From: Rhizobium sp. 2MFCol3.1
GTDB taxonomy: Bacteria; Pseudomonadota; Alphaproteobacteria; Rhizobiales; Rhizobiaceae
Length of the DNA stretch: 38,693 nt
Assembly: GCF_000377565.1 (NCBI RefSeq)
Contig: NZ_KB898383.1
Span: 1-38,693 of the forward strand
Direction of reading: 5' to 3'
Shown here piece by piece: positions 1 through 7,975 of the stretch. Made by a program: the position numbers and the translations under genes. Under the pieces are notes generated by a model. That model was not told the DNA's origin. It saw only the letters and a list, made by a program, of their open reading frames with translations, and searched no databases. Positions within the stretch are counted from its first letter, which is position 1. Each line of letters opens with the position of its first letter.

Positions 1-261
1 CAGTGTAACTTCTCTTGATAAACGTGACCGCCAAAGTCTCTTTCAAAGAACCGACATCTCTGTCGATCCCGCGAACTCCGCCGCCCACGTTTCTCTTTCT
101 TCTCATCTTCAATTGTCAAATAACAGACCAGATCAAACCAGTCGAAATTCCCCGTCCCAAACCTTAAAGTCCGGGACCAATCAGCATCGCAGCCAATCAA
201 AGAAATCCAGAGCGAAAGTCACCGTCGCCAGCAGCGCCGCCGCCCTCGTTCTGTGAAGCGG
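1..261 (-). other. Leader region of a ribosomal RNA operon (16S gene beyond the left edge)
   Basis: Read on the minus strand, this stretch follows a strong stable-RNA promoter and has no credible reading frame. Its last part, near the window edge, contains TTCTTTGAAAGAG, similar to the boxA-type antitermination region of rRNA leaders. The final bases read TCAAGAGAAGTTACACTG, which I recognise as the sequence found shortly before the 16S gene in rhizobial rrn operons. The 16S gene itself is not in the window, so this rests on leader recognition only. Confidence 0.7.
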
Positions 262-291
262 CTTATAAGGCCCACACACCGAACAAGTCAA
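262..291 (-). promoter_or_regulatory. Stable-RNA promoter (probable rrn promoter)
   Basis: On the minus strand a -35 box TTGACT (291-286) and a -10 box TATAAG (267-262) are separated by 18 bases. The -10 box is followed by a GC-rich discriminator (CCGCT). The 14 bases CCTTATAAGCCGCT are identical to those of the tRNA-Met promoter at 35990-36019, which supports a stable-RNA role. It points toward the left edge and would drive the rRNA leader. Confidence 0.75.
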
Positions 292-534
292 CAACCACAC
301 GCAAAGTTTTTTGACAGTTTTATAACATGTTGTTTTGACTGGGGGAATTTCCGGGCGCCTCTGTGGAGCCATTTCGACGCCCCCACGCATGCCCCCAAAC
401 ATCAGGCCAATCCACCGCCCGACATCCCCCACACACCATTATCCGCACCCAAAACGCCCGATTTTCGGAACCGAACCCCTCTCCCATGTGTTTCTAGACG
501 TGTTTCTATCGTCAGCAACTAAGGAGACAGCCCA
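292..534. other. Intergenic region between the rrn promoter and the DUF883 gene
   Basis: No supported gene. It must hold the promoter of the gene at 535. A TTGACA at 311-316 on the plus strand is a possible -35 box, but I see no -10 box at the right distance. The region is C-rich on the plus strand (about 350-480), which opens spurious frames. Confidence 0.5.
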
Positions 535-876
535 ATGGCTTCCAATACAGATGATGTGAGATCCGCCGTTAGCAAGGACATCAGCGCCCTGCAGCAGGAG
601 GTCGCCCGTCTGCAGAAGATGATCTCGGCCCAGGGCGCGGAGGCCTATTACGAAGTGCGCGATCGCGCCGGCAAGGCCTATGAGGACATGGCGCCCCGCG
701 CCAAGACCGCCGTTGCCCAGATCAAGGCCGAAGGCGTGGCCGCGGCCGACGCCGCCCGCGAGCACCCGGCCGCCACCACCACCGCGCTGGCACTTGCCGG
801 CGCGCTCGGCTTTCTCGCCGGCTATCTCCTGAGCGGTGCCCAGGCAGCCCCGCAGCGCCAGCAGTGGTGGCGATAG
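535..876 (+). CDS. DUF883 (ElaB/YqjD-like) C-terminally anchored membrane protein
   Basis: The 113-residue protein has an N-terminal amphipathic helical part (about residues 8-75, rich in Ala, Lys, Glu and Gln, likely coiled coil). It ends in a single hydrophobic segment (about 81-103, ALALAGALGFLAGYLLSG) and a short basic tail. This layout is that of the DUF883/ElaB/YqjD family, whose Escherichia coli members are inner-membrane tail-anchored proteins that bind ribosomes in stationary phase. That function is family knowledge and is not visible here. The start is supported by AAGGAG (521-526) eight bases before the ATG. A 14-bp perfect hairpin follows at 910-944, so the gene is probably monocistronic. 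Confidence 0.8.
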   Translation: MASNTDDVRSAVSKDISALQQEVARLQKMISAQGAEAYYEVRDRAGKAYEDMAPRAKTAVAQIKAEGVAAADAAREHPAATTTALALAGALGFLAGYLLSGAQAAPQRQQWWR

Positions 877-909
877 CATTCGTTAACATTAGACGTATCT
901 AATTTGTTT

Positions 910-944
910 ACGGGCCGGATGATCCGAAGTATCATCCGGCCCGT
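910..944 (+). terminator. Hairpin after the DUF883 gene
   Basis: A perfect 14-bp stem (910-923 with 931-944) encloses a 7-base loop. The following sequence is only weakly T-rich, so it is a probable terminator or mRNA-stabilising hairpin. Confidence 0.6.
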
Positions 945-1017
945 ACTACTTAGGTCTTAGAAAAACCCGTTTTTCAGGCCAATAATGGAGACTATAAAGA
1001 ACGAGGGAGGACTGCTG

Positions 1018-1224
1018 ATGATTGCCAAAGGATCGAACTGCATCGTCGAAGTCACAGTTGACGGAGCGCAGGGCCGCCTAGCGGTCGGTATTATGAACAT
1101 GCGACAGGCTCTCGAACTTCCTGAAATGCCAAGCGTATCCTATACCCATCCGGATCCCGCCAAGGCGGCAGCCGGTGTCACCATGAACCGCGAACAGCTT
1201 GCGGGCTTCGTGGCGCGTCACTGA
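1018..1224 (+). CDS. Small conserved-looking hypothetical protein, 68 residues
   Basis: I do not recognise the family. The product is 68 residues (MIAKGSNCIVEVTVDGAQGR at the start), soluble, without signal peptide or membrane segment. The first half is beta-rich in appearance; the second is Ala/Pro-rich and ends NREQLAGFVARH. An in-frame ATG lies upstream at 985, but the strong GGGAGG (1005-1010) placed seven bases before 1018 decides for the shorter form. The gene stands alone between a hairpin (910-944) and a T-tailed terminator (1276-1306). Codon use matches its neighbours, so I take it as real. Confidence 0.6.
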   Translation: MIAKGSNCIVEVTVDGAQGRLAVGIMNMRQALELPEMPSVSYTHPDPAKAAAGVTMNREQLAGFVARH

Positions 1225-1275
1225 GGACCGGTCGCAACCGCGATCCGCTCCCCTTATATAAATGCGGCCAAGACA

Positions 1276-1306
1276 GGCGGCGCCACCGGCGCCGCCTCTT
1301 CTTTTT
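1276..1306 (+). terminator. Rho-independent terminator
   Basis: A 9-bp GC-rich stem (1276-1284 with 1288-1296) with a 3-base loop is followed by TCTTCTTTTT. It ends the transcript of the small gene at 1018. Confidence 0.8.
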
Positions 1307-1452
1307 GCCCAAGCGGCAGAGGCCCCTCCCCTCTTGTACGATCCTTCTTATCCCCGCGTTTTGCGCCCCCGCGTCTGGCATCCCCTCACCGTTCATGCCA
1401 GAAACGCCGATAACCCAGAAACGCCGATAACAAAGAGCAGAGGAACAGGCGA

Positions 1453-2259
1453 TTGAGAGAGCGGCGCGCACCGCAAAGGCAGAACGGCCGCAACAAGCCT
1501 GATGCCGTCGAGAGCAAGCGGGTGACCCTGCCGCGCGCTTTGTCCAAGCTCGGCTACTGTTCGCGAACCCAGGCCGAAAAGCTGATCGCCGACGGCCGCG
1601 TCACCGTCAATGGCCGCACCGTGCTCGACAGCGCCGCCTGGATCGACCTCTCATCGGCGAAGATCAAGGTCGACGGCAGCGATGTCGCGGCCGAGCCGAT
1701 GACCTATCTGATGCTCAACAAGCCGCGCGGGCTGGTGACGACACGCCACGATCCCGAAGGCCGCCCGACGGTGTTCGATTGCCTCAAGGATGTCGACACC
1801 CCGCATCTGTCGCCGGTCGGCAGGCTGGACAAGGCGAGCGAGGGTCTGCTTCTCTTCACCAACGACACCGTCTTCGCCCAGGCGCTGCTCGACCCGGTCA
1901 CCCATGTCACCAAGACCTATCATGTCCAGGTCGATCGCGTCATGGAGCCGGAGATGCTGGCCGAGATGGCCTATGGCGTTCGCCACGACGGCGAACTCTT
2001 GAAGGCGACGGCGGCGACGCTTCTAAGACAAGGCGAGCGCAACTCCTGGATCGAAGTCGAGCTCGACGAGGGCCGCAACCGCCAGATCCGCCGCATGCTG
2101 GAAGCGCTCGGCACCGAATGCCTGCGGCTGGTACGCGTGGCGATCGGTGATCTCCAACTCGGCGATCTCCCGAAAGGTGCGGTACGGGCCTTGACCGAGG
2201 CCGAGCTAAAGGCGCTGCGCCGCCGCGCCGGCATGGAAACGACCAAACGGACCAGATGA
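1453..2259 (+). CDS. rRNA pseudouridine synthase, RsuA/RluB family
   Basis: This enzyme isomerises a uridine in ribosomal RNA to pseudouridine. After a basic N-terminal tail comes an S4 RNA-binding domain (about residues 23-62, PRALSKLGYCSRTQAEKLI). The catalytic domain has the family motif GRLDKASEGLLLFTND (123-138), in which Asp126 is the expected catalytic aspartate. A second conserved block, EGRNRQIRRML, follows near residue 208. The length of 268 residues suits the short RsuA/RluB/RluE branch; which rRNA position is modified cannot be read from sequence. Translation appears to start at TTG 1453, preceded by AGAGGA; no better ATG lies upstream of the S4 domain. The next gene starts four bases after the stop, so the two are probably co-transcribed. 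Confidence 0.88.
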   Translation: MRERRAPQRQNGRNKPDAVESKRVTLPRALSKLGYCSRTQAEKLIADGRVTVNGRTVLDSAAWIDLSSAKIKVDGSDVAAEPMTYLMLNKPRGLVTTRHDPEGRPTVFDCLKDVDTPHLSPVGRLDKASEGLLLFTNDTVFAQALLDPVTHVTKTYHVQVDRVMEPEMLAEMAYGVRHDGELLKATAATLLRQGERNSWIEVELDEGRNRQIRRMLEALGTECLRLVRVAIGDLQLGDLPKGAVRALTEAELKALRRRAGMETTKRTR

Positions 2260-2263
2260 CATC

Positions 2264-2968
2264 ATGACAGACAGCGCCGCCCTCGACCCGCACGATTTCT
2301 GGCAGGAGCTGCACGCGCCCGGCACCTTTTCGATCGGGGGTGACTTCACATCCTTCTACGTCGCGACGCTCACCGATGGTCGCCAGCTCCGCCTGCCGCT
2401 CCGCCCGCTTGCCGATGGCGACCATGCGCTGGCCTCGCTCATCATCAACCAGGCGAGCTTCGAAGTGCTCGACACATTGGCCGGGCAGCTCGCTGACAGG
2501 CTTAAAGCCCTCGATATCGACGTCGTCGCCGGACTGCCGACGCTCGGGCTGACGCTCGCCTCCGCCGTGGCGCAGAAGCTCGGGCACAAGCGATATGTGC
2601 CGCTCGGCACCTCCAGAAAGTTCTGGTACCGCGACGAACTCTCCGTGCCGCTGTCGTCGATCACCACCCCCACCCAGCAGAAGCGCCTCTATATCGATCC
2701 GCGCATGCTGCCGCTGCTCGAAGGCAGGCGCGTTGCGCTGATCGACGATGTCATCTCCAGCGGCACCTCGATCGTCTCCGGCCTCAAGCTGCTGTCGGCC
2801 TGTTCCGTCGAGCCGGTCGCGATCGGCGCCGCCATGCTGCAATCGGAGCGCTGGTGCACGGCGCTCGACGATGCCGGCCCGCAATGGCTGGAGCGAACCT
2901 TTGGCGTATTCGCGACCCCGATGCTCGACCGCACCGAACAAGGCGCCTGGCGCGCGCCCGGGATCTGA
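2264..2968 (+). CDS. Phosphoribosyltransferase family protein
   Basis: The 234-residue protein carries the PRPP-binding loop of type I phosphoribosyltransferases: VALIDDVISSGTS (residues 157-169), with the paired aspartates 161-162 that contact the ribose of PRPP. An upstream LPTLGLTLASAVAQKLG stretch (91-107) fits the first part of the Rossmann-like core. The family includes adenine and xanthine phosphoribosyltransferases and some regulators; the hood region that would fix the substrate is not one I recognise, so base specificity is open. The ATG lies just after the stop of the pseudouridine synthase gene, so it is likely the second gene of that unit. Three tandem 17-bp repeats follow its stop. 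Confidence 0.8.
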   Translation: MTDSAALDPHDFWQELHAPGTFSIGGDFTSFYVATLTDGRQLRLPLRPLADGDHALASLIINQASFEVLDTLAGQLADRLKALDIDVVAGLPTLGLTLASAVAQKLGHKRYVPLGTSRKFWYRDELSVPLSSITTPTQQKRLYIDPRMLPLLEGRRVALIDDVISSGTSIVSGLKLLSACSVEPVAIGAAMLQSERWCTALDDAGPQWLERTFGVFATPMLDRTEQGAWRAPGI

Positions 2969-2980
2969 GCCGTCGCTCCT

Positions 2981-3030
2981 AATATAGAGTGCGCCCATTA
3001 TAGAGTGCGCCCCATTATAGACTGCGCTCT
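2981..3030 (+). repeat. Three tandem copies of a 17-bp repeat
   Basis: Copies at 2981-2996, 2997-3013 and 3014-3030 share the form ATTATAGAGTGCGCCCC, the first one base shorter and the third with a few changes. They lie in the 145-base gap between the phosphoribosyltransferase stop and the permease start. Function unknown; a role as a regulator site upstream of the permease gene is possible. Confidence 0.8.
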
Positions 3031-3113
3031 GCGTCCGCCCCTCTATACAGCGCGCCGCGAACCGCTACAGTCTCAGTCAACACATAAAGCAGCGCATCGA
3101 TCCGGAAGACCTG

Positions 3114-4844
3114 ATGACCTTAGAACAAGCATGTCTGCTGATCCTGCTGATCGCGATGCTGGTTCTGTTCCTGATCGACCGTTTCAGGGTCGAGGTGGTC
3201 GCGATCGCGGGCCTGCTTGCCGGCTATGCGCTCGGGCTTTATCCGACCGACGCGGTCTTCGCGGGCTTTGCCAGCCCCGTGGTCATCACCGTCGTCGAGA
3301 TCCTGCTGGTGGCTCAGGTGCTGGCCCGCACCCGCTTCTTCGACAGGGTGTCGACAGCGCTTGCCAGTCGCGGCATGCGCGGCACCGGCGTCATCGCCAT
3401 CCTCTCCGGCGTGACCGGCTTCATCTCCATCTTCATGAACAATATCGGCGCCTTCTCGATCTCGCTGCCGGTGGCGCTGCGCATCAGCGCCGTCAGCGCC
3501 ATCCCCAAGCGCCAGCTGATCATGCCGATCTCGTTCGCCGCCCTGCTCGGCGGCCTCGTGTCGTTGATCGGCACGCCCGCCAATCTGCTCGTCAGCAACG
3601 CGCTGGCGGCCGCGACCGGCGAGAGCTTTCGTCTGTTCGATTTCGCCTATGTCGGCTTGCCGGTCGCTGTCGCCGGCATCCTGATGACGTCAGTGTTGGC
3701 GCCGCTCCTCTTCCCTGCGGATAGCGAGGACGATGCGGCAGCACCCGAAACGCCGCGACGCCGCATGGTGGCCGAACGACGTGTTCCCGCGAATTCGCCG
3801 CTGATCGGCGCAAGCCTCGCCGATCTACCCGCCCGCTTCGCGCTCAAGCCGCACGCGCTGCTGCGCAACGACGCCTTCGTCTTCGGGTCCGCCGAGCGCT
3901 CCATCATCGAGGCCGGCGATCTCCTCCTGGCCGAAGCCGACGACACGGTCTTTATCGAACTCGAGGCATCCGGCGCGCTGCAGGCCGACCATTGGCAGGC
4001 CGAGGCAAGCCGCGTCGAGGCTGTCGTCATGCCGGAGAGCACGCTGGTCGGCTCGCGCCTGCGCTCGCTCGAGGTCTTCACTATGCGCGGCATCGCGATC
4101 AGCGCCCTATCCATGCGCTCTCCGCGCATCGAGGGACGCTTCGAGGACCTGCAGCTCTCGATCGGCGACGTCCTGGTGCTGGAGGGCGACCGTGCCGCAA
4201 TCTCTGAAGCGCTGGAGGAATGCGAATGTCTGCCGCTCGCCTCCCCGCCCGTCCCGCCCTCATTCTCGCTGAGCTGGCAGCCCTTCGCGATCTTTGCCTG
4301 CGGCATCGCCGCGACCACGGTCGTGCGGCCCGATATCGCGCTCGCCGGCGTCGTGCTCGTGCTGGCGCTCTTCAACTACCTAAACATCCGCCAGGCGATG
4401 GCCGACCTGAACTGGCCCGTTATCATCATGCTCGCCGCGATGATCCCGATCGGCTCGGCCGTCGGCACCTCGGGGACCGCCGAAGTCATCGCCTCGGCGC
4501 TCGGCGCCATCCTGCCCGTATCGCAGCCGCTGGCGGGCATCGCGGTCGTGCTGTTGCTGGCGATCGCGCTGACACCCTTTGTCAACAACGCCACGGTCGC
4601 CATCGTGCTGAGCCCCATCGCGATCGAATTCGCGGCAGCGGGTCACCACCAGCCGCAAGCCTATCTGCTCGCCGTCGCGCTGGGTGCCTCGCTCGATTTC
4701 CTCACGCCCTTCGGCCACCACAACAACACGCTCGCCATGGGCATCGGCAGCTACCGCTTTTCCGATTTCATCCGCGCCGGCCTGCCGGTGACGGTGCTGA
4801 GCTCCTTTTTGAGCCTGCTGCTTCTATATGTCTTCTGGGTTTGA
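3114..4844 (+). CDS. SLC13-type (DASS/ArsB-NhaD superfamily) permease with RCK_C domains
   Basis: This 576-residue inner-membrane transporter has hydrophobic segments in residues 1-205 and again from about 375 to the end. Between them lies a soluble part (about 210-370) that looks like two TrkA-C (RCK_C) domains, for example RRMVAERRVPANSPLIGASL followed by a GDLLLAEAD motif, then a second copy ending GDVLVLEGD. This arrangement is typical of bacterial SLC13-family permeases that move dicarboxylates, sulfate or other anions with Na+ or H+. The substrate cannot be read. The half-repeats FMNNIGAF and TPFVNNATVAIVL correspond to the inverted-repeat transport motifs of the superfamily. GGAAG precedes the ATG at a normal distance. 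It is probably a single-gene unit. Confidence 0.85.
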   Translation: MTLEQACLLILLIAMLVLFLIDRFRVEVVAIAGLLAGYALGLYPTDAVFAGFASPVVITVVEILLVAQVLARTRFFDRVSTALASRGMRGTGVIAILSGVTGFISIFMNNIGAFSISLPVALRISAVSAIPKRQLIMPISFAALLGGLVSLIGTPANLLVSNALAAATGESFRLFDFAYVGLPVAVAGILMTSVLAPLLFPADSEDDAAAPETPRRRMVAERRVPANSPLIGASLADLPARFALKPHALLRNDAFVFGSAERSIIEAGDLLLAEADDTVFIELEASGALQADHWQAEASRVEAVVMPESTLVGSRLRSLEVFTMRGIAISALSMRSPRIEGRFEDLQLSIGDVLVLEGDRAAISEALEECECLPLASPPVPPSFSLSWQPFAIFACGIAATTVVRPDIALAGVVLVLALFNYLNIRQAMADLNWPVIIMLAAMIPIGSAVGTSGTAEVIASALGAILPVSQPLAGIAVVLLLAIALTPFVNNATVAIVLSPIAIEFAAAGHHQPQAYLLAVALGASLDFLTPFGHHNNTLAMGIGSYRFSDFIRAGLPVTVLSSFLSLLLLYVFWV

Positions 4845-4936
4845 GCCCCGCTTGCTTGACATCCCCGGCGATGGAACTAGAGCAGGGGAAAGCCCCGATC
4901 ATACCGACCCCGTAACCCAAAAGGACGGTCAAGCCC

Positions 4937-5881
4937 GTGCGTATTCTCTCAGAAGCCCATTTCCCGGAACTGCCGAATTACTACCGCGGCAAGGTGCGAG
5001 AAAACTACGACCTTGCCGATGGCAGCCGCATCATCATCAGCACCGACAGGCTAAGCGCGTTTGACCGGATCCTGACCTGCATCCCCTACAAGGGCCAGGT
5101 CCTCACCCAGACGGCGCGTTACTGGTTCGAGGCGACCAAGGACATCTGCCCCAACCACGTCATCGCCTATCCCGATCCGAACGTCGTCGTCGGCAAGCGC
5201 CTCGACATCCTGCCGGTCGAGATCGTCGTGCGCGGCTATCTCGCCGGCACCACCGGCACTTCGATCCTCACTCTCTATAAGAAGGGCGAGCGCGAGATGT
5301 ACGGCATGCGCCTGCCGGATGGCATGCGCGACAACCAGAAGCTCCCCGAGCCGGTCATCACGCCGACGAGCAAGGAATTCGATGGTGGCCACGACGAGCC
5401 GCTAACGCCTGATCAGATCGTCGAAGGCGGTCTGCTGACGCAGGAGCAGTGGGATACGCTGTCCAAATACGCGCTGGCGCTCTTTGCCCGCGGCCAGGAA
5501 ATGGCGGCCAAGCGCGGCCTCATCCTCGTCGACACCAAATATGAGTTCGGCACCGACGAGAACGGCACGATCATCCTCGCCGACGAGATCCACACCCCCG
5601 ACAGCAGCCGCTACTGGCTCGCCGACAGCTACCAGGCAAGCTTCGAGGCCGGCACACGCCCTGCAAGCTTCGACAAGGATTTTGTCCGCGCCTGGGTGGC
5701 CGAACGCTGCGACCCCTACAAGGACGAGATCCCCGAGATCCCGACCGATCTCATCGAGCAGACCTCGGCTGTCTATATAAAGGCATATGAAGCGATCACC
5801 GCGCAGACCTTCGTGCCTGACGACACCGGCGCGACCCCGGTGGAGCGCGTGCGCAAGAACCTCTCACGCTACTTCCCCTAA
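4937..5881 (+). CDS. purC: Phosphoribosylaminoimidazole-succinocarboxamide synthase
   Basis: SAICAR synthetase joins aspartate to CAIR using ATP, the eighth step of IMP synthesis in the cytoplasm. The sequence shows the N-terminal ATP-binding start YRGKVRENYDL (16-26), the STDRLSAFD segment (35-43), the signature LPVEIVVRGYLAGT (92-105) and the C-terminal block ADEIHTPDSSRYW. At 314 residues it is longer than the compact ~250-residue enzyme that usually sits next to purS/purQ/purL in rhizobia, so it is likely the second, longer paralogue. That paralogy is inference. It starts at GTG 4937. No other purine genes lie beside it, although a purine-salvage operon begins 7 kb downstream. Confidence 0.93.
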   Translation: MRILSEAHFPELPNYYRGKVRENYDLADGSRIIISTDRLSAFDRILTCIPYKGQVLTQTARYWFEATKDICPNHVIAYPDPNVVVGKRLDILPVEIVVRGYLAGTTGTSILTLYKKGEREMYGMRLPDGMRDNQKLPEPVITPTSKEFDGGHDEPLTPDQIVEGGLLTQEQWDTLSKYALALFARGQEMAAKRGLILVDTKYEFGTDENGTIILADEIHTPDSSRYWLADSYQASFEAGTRPASFDKDFVRAWVAERCDPYKDEIPEIPTDLIEQTSAVYIKAYEAITAQTFVPDDTGATPVERVRKNLSRYFP

Positions 5882-5896
5882 GCGCTCGATCGCATG

Positions 5897-5926
5897 AAGG
5901 CCTGCGACTTTGGCTTGCAGGCCCTT
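5897..5926 (+). terminator. Weak terminator after purC
   Basis: A 7-bp stem GGCCTGC/GCAGGCC (5899-5905 with 5917-5923) with an 11-base loop is followed by CTTT. It lies between purC and the tetR-type gene. Confidence 0.5.
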
Positions 5927-5985
5927 TCAATGTCGCGTTAGATTTTGAAAAACACCGAAGCCGGGCGGATCCGGCTGGAGAATTC

Positions 5986-6582
5986 ATGGCACGAAGGCCA
6001 AGGCGCAAGGCCGAAGAGACCCGCGAAGACATTCTGACGATGGCCGAGCAGCTGTTTCGCCAGCGCGGCTTCGTCGCCGTCTCGATCGCCGATATCGCCG
6101 CTTCGCTTGACATGTCGCCGGCCAACGTCTTCAAGCACTTTCATTCGAAGACCGCCTTGGTCGACGCGATCGCCGAAAGGCACCTGAGTGATGTCGCCGA
6201 CCGCTTCGTCGCCGATGACCTGCCGCCGCGCGAACAATTGCTCCGCTTCGTGCTCCGGCTGCTCGACAGCCATCTCGAGGACATCCAGAAAAACCCCTAC
6301 ATCTTCGAAATGGTCCTCGTCAGCATCGAGGCCAAGATCGAGGCCGGCAAGCGATATCGCGAAAAAGTGATCCAGAAACTGGAGGTCATCATTCGCGAAG
6401 GTGTCGCGGAAGGCCGCTATCACTGCGCCGACCCGGCGCTTGCCGCAAGGACCGTCGCCGATGTGCTGGCGGGCGTGCTGCACCCGGTTCTCATCGTCAA
6501 GGACGACCGGGAGACCCTTGTCGAGAAAGCCCGCAATATCGTCGATTTCGCCGATGCCGCGCTGCAAAATAGCGCTTGCTAA
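5986..6582 (+). CDS. TetR/AcrR-family repressor of the adjacent efflux pump
   Basis: The 198-residue protein starts with a basic arm and a TetR-type helix-turn-helix: TREDILTMAEQLFRQRGF, then VSIADIAASLDMSPANVFKH with the expected recognition helix around residues 40-53. The variable C-terminal half is the ligand-binding and dimerisation domain. It lies directly upstream of, and on the same strand as, a three-gene RND pump, the arrangement of AcrR-type repressors such as those of rhizobial and Brucella pumps (family knowledge). An inverted repeat overlaps its stop codon and fills the start of the gap to the pump (6581-6608); I infer this is its operator. The start has GGAG eight bases upstream. 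Confidence 0.88.
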   Translation: MARRPRRKAEETREDILTMAEQLFRQRGFVAVSIADIAASLDMSPANVFKHFHSKTALVDAIAERHLSDVADRFVADDLPPREQLLRFVLRLLDSHLEDIQKNPYIFEMVLVSIEAKIEAGKRYREKVIQKLEVIIREGVAEGRYHCADPALAARTVADVLAGVLHPVLIVKDDRETLVEKARNIVDFADAALQNSAC

Positions 6583-6608
6583 GTGACGATTCATAACTTA
6601 CGTCACTT
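6581..6608. promoter_or_regulatory. 28-bp inverted repeat, probable TetR-family operator
   Basis: Perfect 8-bp arms AAGTGACG (6581-6588) and CGTCACTT (6601-6608) are separated by 12 bases. The left arm overlaps the stop codon of the repressor gene, and the site lies about 110 bases before the adaptor start. The size and symmetry fit a TetR-family dimer site; binding is inferred. Confidence 0.65.
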
Positions 6609-6715
6609 TCTAAAGGCTTTGTTAATTCGGATCAGAGGCATTTGACTCCGGATCGTTTGTCGTGTGGCATCCCCGGCAGGCTTCGATCCGCGAGCCAGCG
6701 CATAGGGAATTGAAC

Positions 6716-7936
6716 ATGATACGTCGCTTTCTCCTCGTTTCCTCAGCTCTTGCCATCGGTGGCGTTCTCGCCGCCTGCAGCGACAGCGGCAAGACACCGG
6801 CCGCGGGTGCCGGCGGCGCAGGGGCGGCTCAGCAGGCGGCCGCCGTTGGCGTGATCACGCTGAAGAAGGGCGACTTCCCGGTTACGACGATCCTTCCCGG
6901 CCGCGCCGAGGCGTTCCAGACCGCAGACATCCGTCCGCAGGTCAGCGGCATCATCCGCGACATCACCTTCCGCGAAGGCGGCGAGGTGAAGAAGGGCGAC
7001 GTTCTCTATCAGATCGAAGACGCCCCCTATGTCGCGGCCGTCGCCCAGGCGCGCGCCGCCATCGCCAAGGCCGAAGCCAGCGTTCCGAGCGCACAGAGCA
7101 ATTTCGACCGCTACCAGCGTCTGGTCGGATCGGGCGCCACGCAGATCGAGTTCGAAACCGCCAAGACCAACCTCCTGCAGGCGCAGGCCGAGGTCGAATC
7201 GGCGAAGGCCGCCCTTTCGGCAGCCGAGATCGATCTCGACCACACCAAGATCGTAGCCCCCTTCGATGGCGTGATCGACCAGACGGCCTATAACGTCGGC
7301 AACGTCGTCTCCGCCAACCAGACGACGGCGCTGACCACCGTGCGCCAGCTCGACCCGGCCTATATCCTTCTGACGGAATCGAGCACCAACCTGCTGCGTC
7401 TGCGCAGCGCGATTGCCGATGGCGAGATCAAGGGCACCAGCGGCAACGACGCCTTCCGCCTGATCCTCGAAAACGGCAAGGAATACGGTGAGAAGGGCAC
7501 GCTCGACATGTCGAAGTCCGTTGTCAGCGAAACGACCGGCACCTTCACCATCCGCGTGCGCTTCCCCAATCCCGACCGCATCATCCTGCCGGGCATGTAT
7601 GTCCGCGCGACGCTGGAACTCGGTTCGGAAAGCGGCTTCGCCCTGCCTCAGCTTGCGACCAGCCGCAACGCCAATGGCGAGCTGTCGGCGCAGTTCGTTT
7701 CGGCGGATGGCAAGGTCGAAAACCGCATCTTCGAAAACGCATCGCCATCCAACAATGCATGGCTGGTGACCGAAGGCGTCAAGGACGGCGATCAGGTGAT
7801 CGTCTCCGGCCTGCAATCGATCACCGCGGGCATGCCGGTCAAGCCGACCGAGATGAAGATCAATGACAAGGGTATCGTCGTGCCCGTGGCGCCTCCAGCC
7901 GCCGCCGCTGACGCGCAGAAGCCCGCCGCGAAGTAA
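6716..7936 (+). CDS. RND efflux periplasmic adaptor subunit (AcrA/MexA family lipoprotein)
   Basis: The 406-residue membrane-fusion protein links the inner-membrane pump to the outer-membrane channel. Its signal peptide ends in the lipobox LAAC (acylated Cys21). The mature part has the barrel-sandwich sequence PQVSGIIRDITFREGGEVKK followed by a long alpha-hairpin (about 110-185, rich in Ala, Gln and Glu) and the second lipoyl half (KIVAPFDGVIDQTAYNVGN). The chosen start, ATG 6716, gives a proper lipoprotein signal and has AGGGAA upstream; an in-frame ATG at 6662 would place 18 polar residues before the signal peptide. The pump gene follows after 39 bases. Codon use and GC content match the surroundings. 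Confidence 0.92.
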   Translation: MIRRFLLVSSALAIGGVLAACSDSGKTPAAGAGGAGAAQQAAAVGVITLKKGDFPVTTILPGRAEAFQTADIRPQVSGIIRDITFREGGEVKKGDVLYQIEDAPYVAAVAQARAAIAKAEASVPSAQSNFDRYQRLVGSGATQIEFETAKTNLLQAQAEVESAKAALSAAEIDLDHTKIVAPFDGVIDQTAYNVGNVVSANQTTALTTVRQLDPAYILLTESSTNLLRLRSAIADGEIKGTSGNDAFRLILENGKEYGEKGTLDMSKSVVSETTGTFTIRVRFPNPDRIILPGMYVRATLELGSESGFALPQLATSRNANGELSAQFVSADGKVENRIFENASPSNNAWLVTEGVKDGDQVIVSGLQSITAGMPVKPTEMKINDKGIVVPVAPPAAAADAQKPAAK

Positions 7937-7975
7937 CGCGTCGATCATTGATCCGAGCCGTACAGGAATTAGCCA

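Noticed and set aside
181..559. Small frames in the first 560 bases
   Set aside because: They lie in the rRNA leader and in a C-rich gap, have no ribosome-binding site and give no recognisable product.
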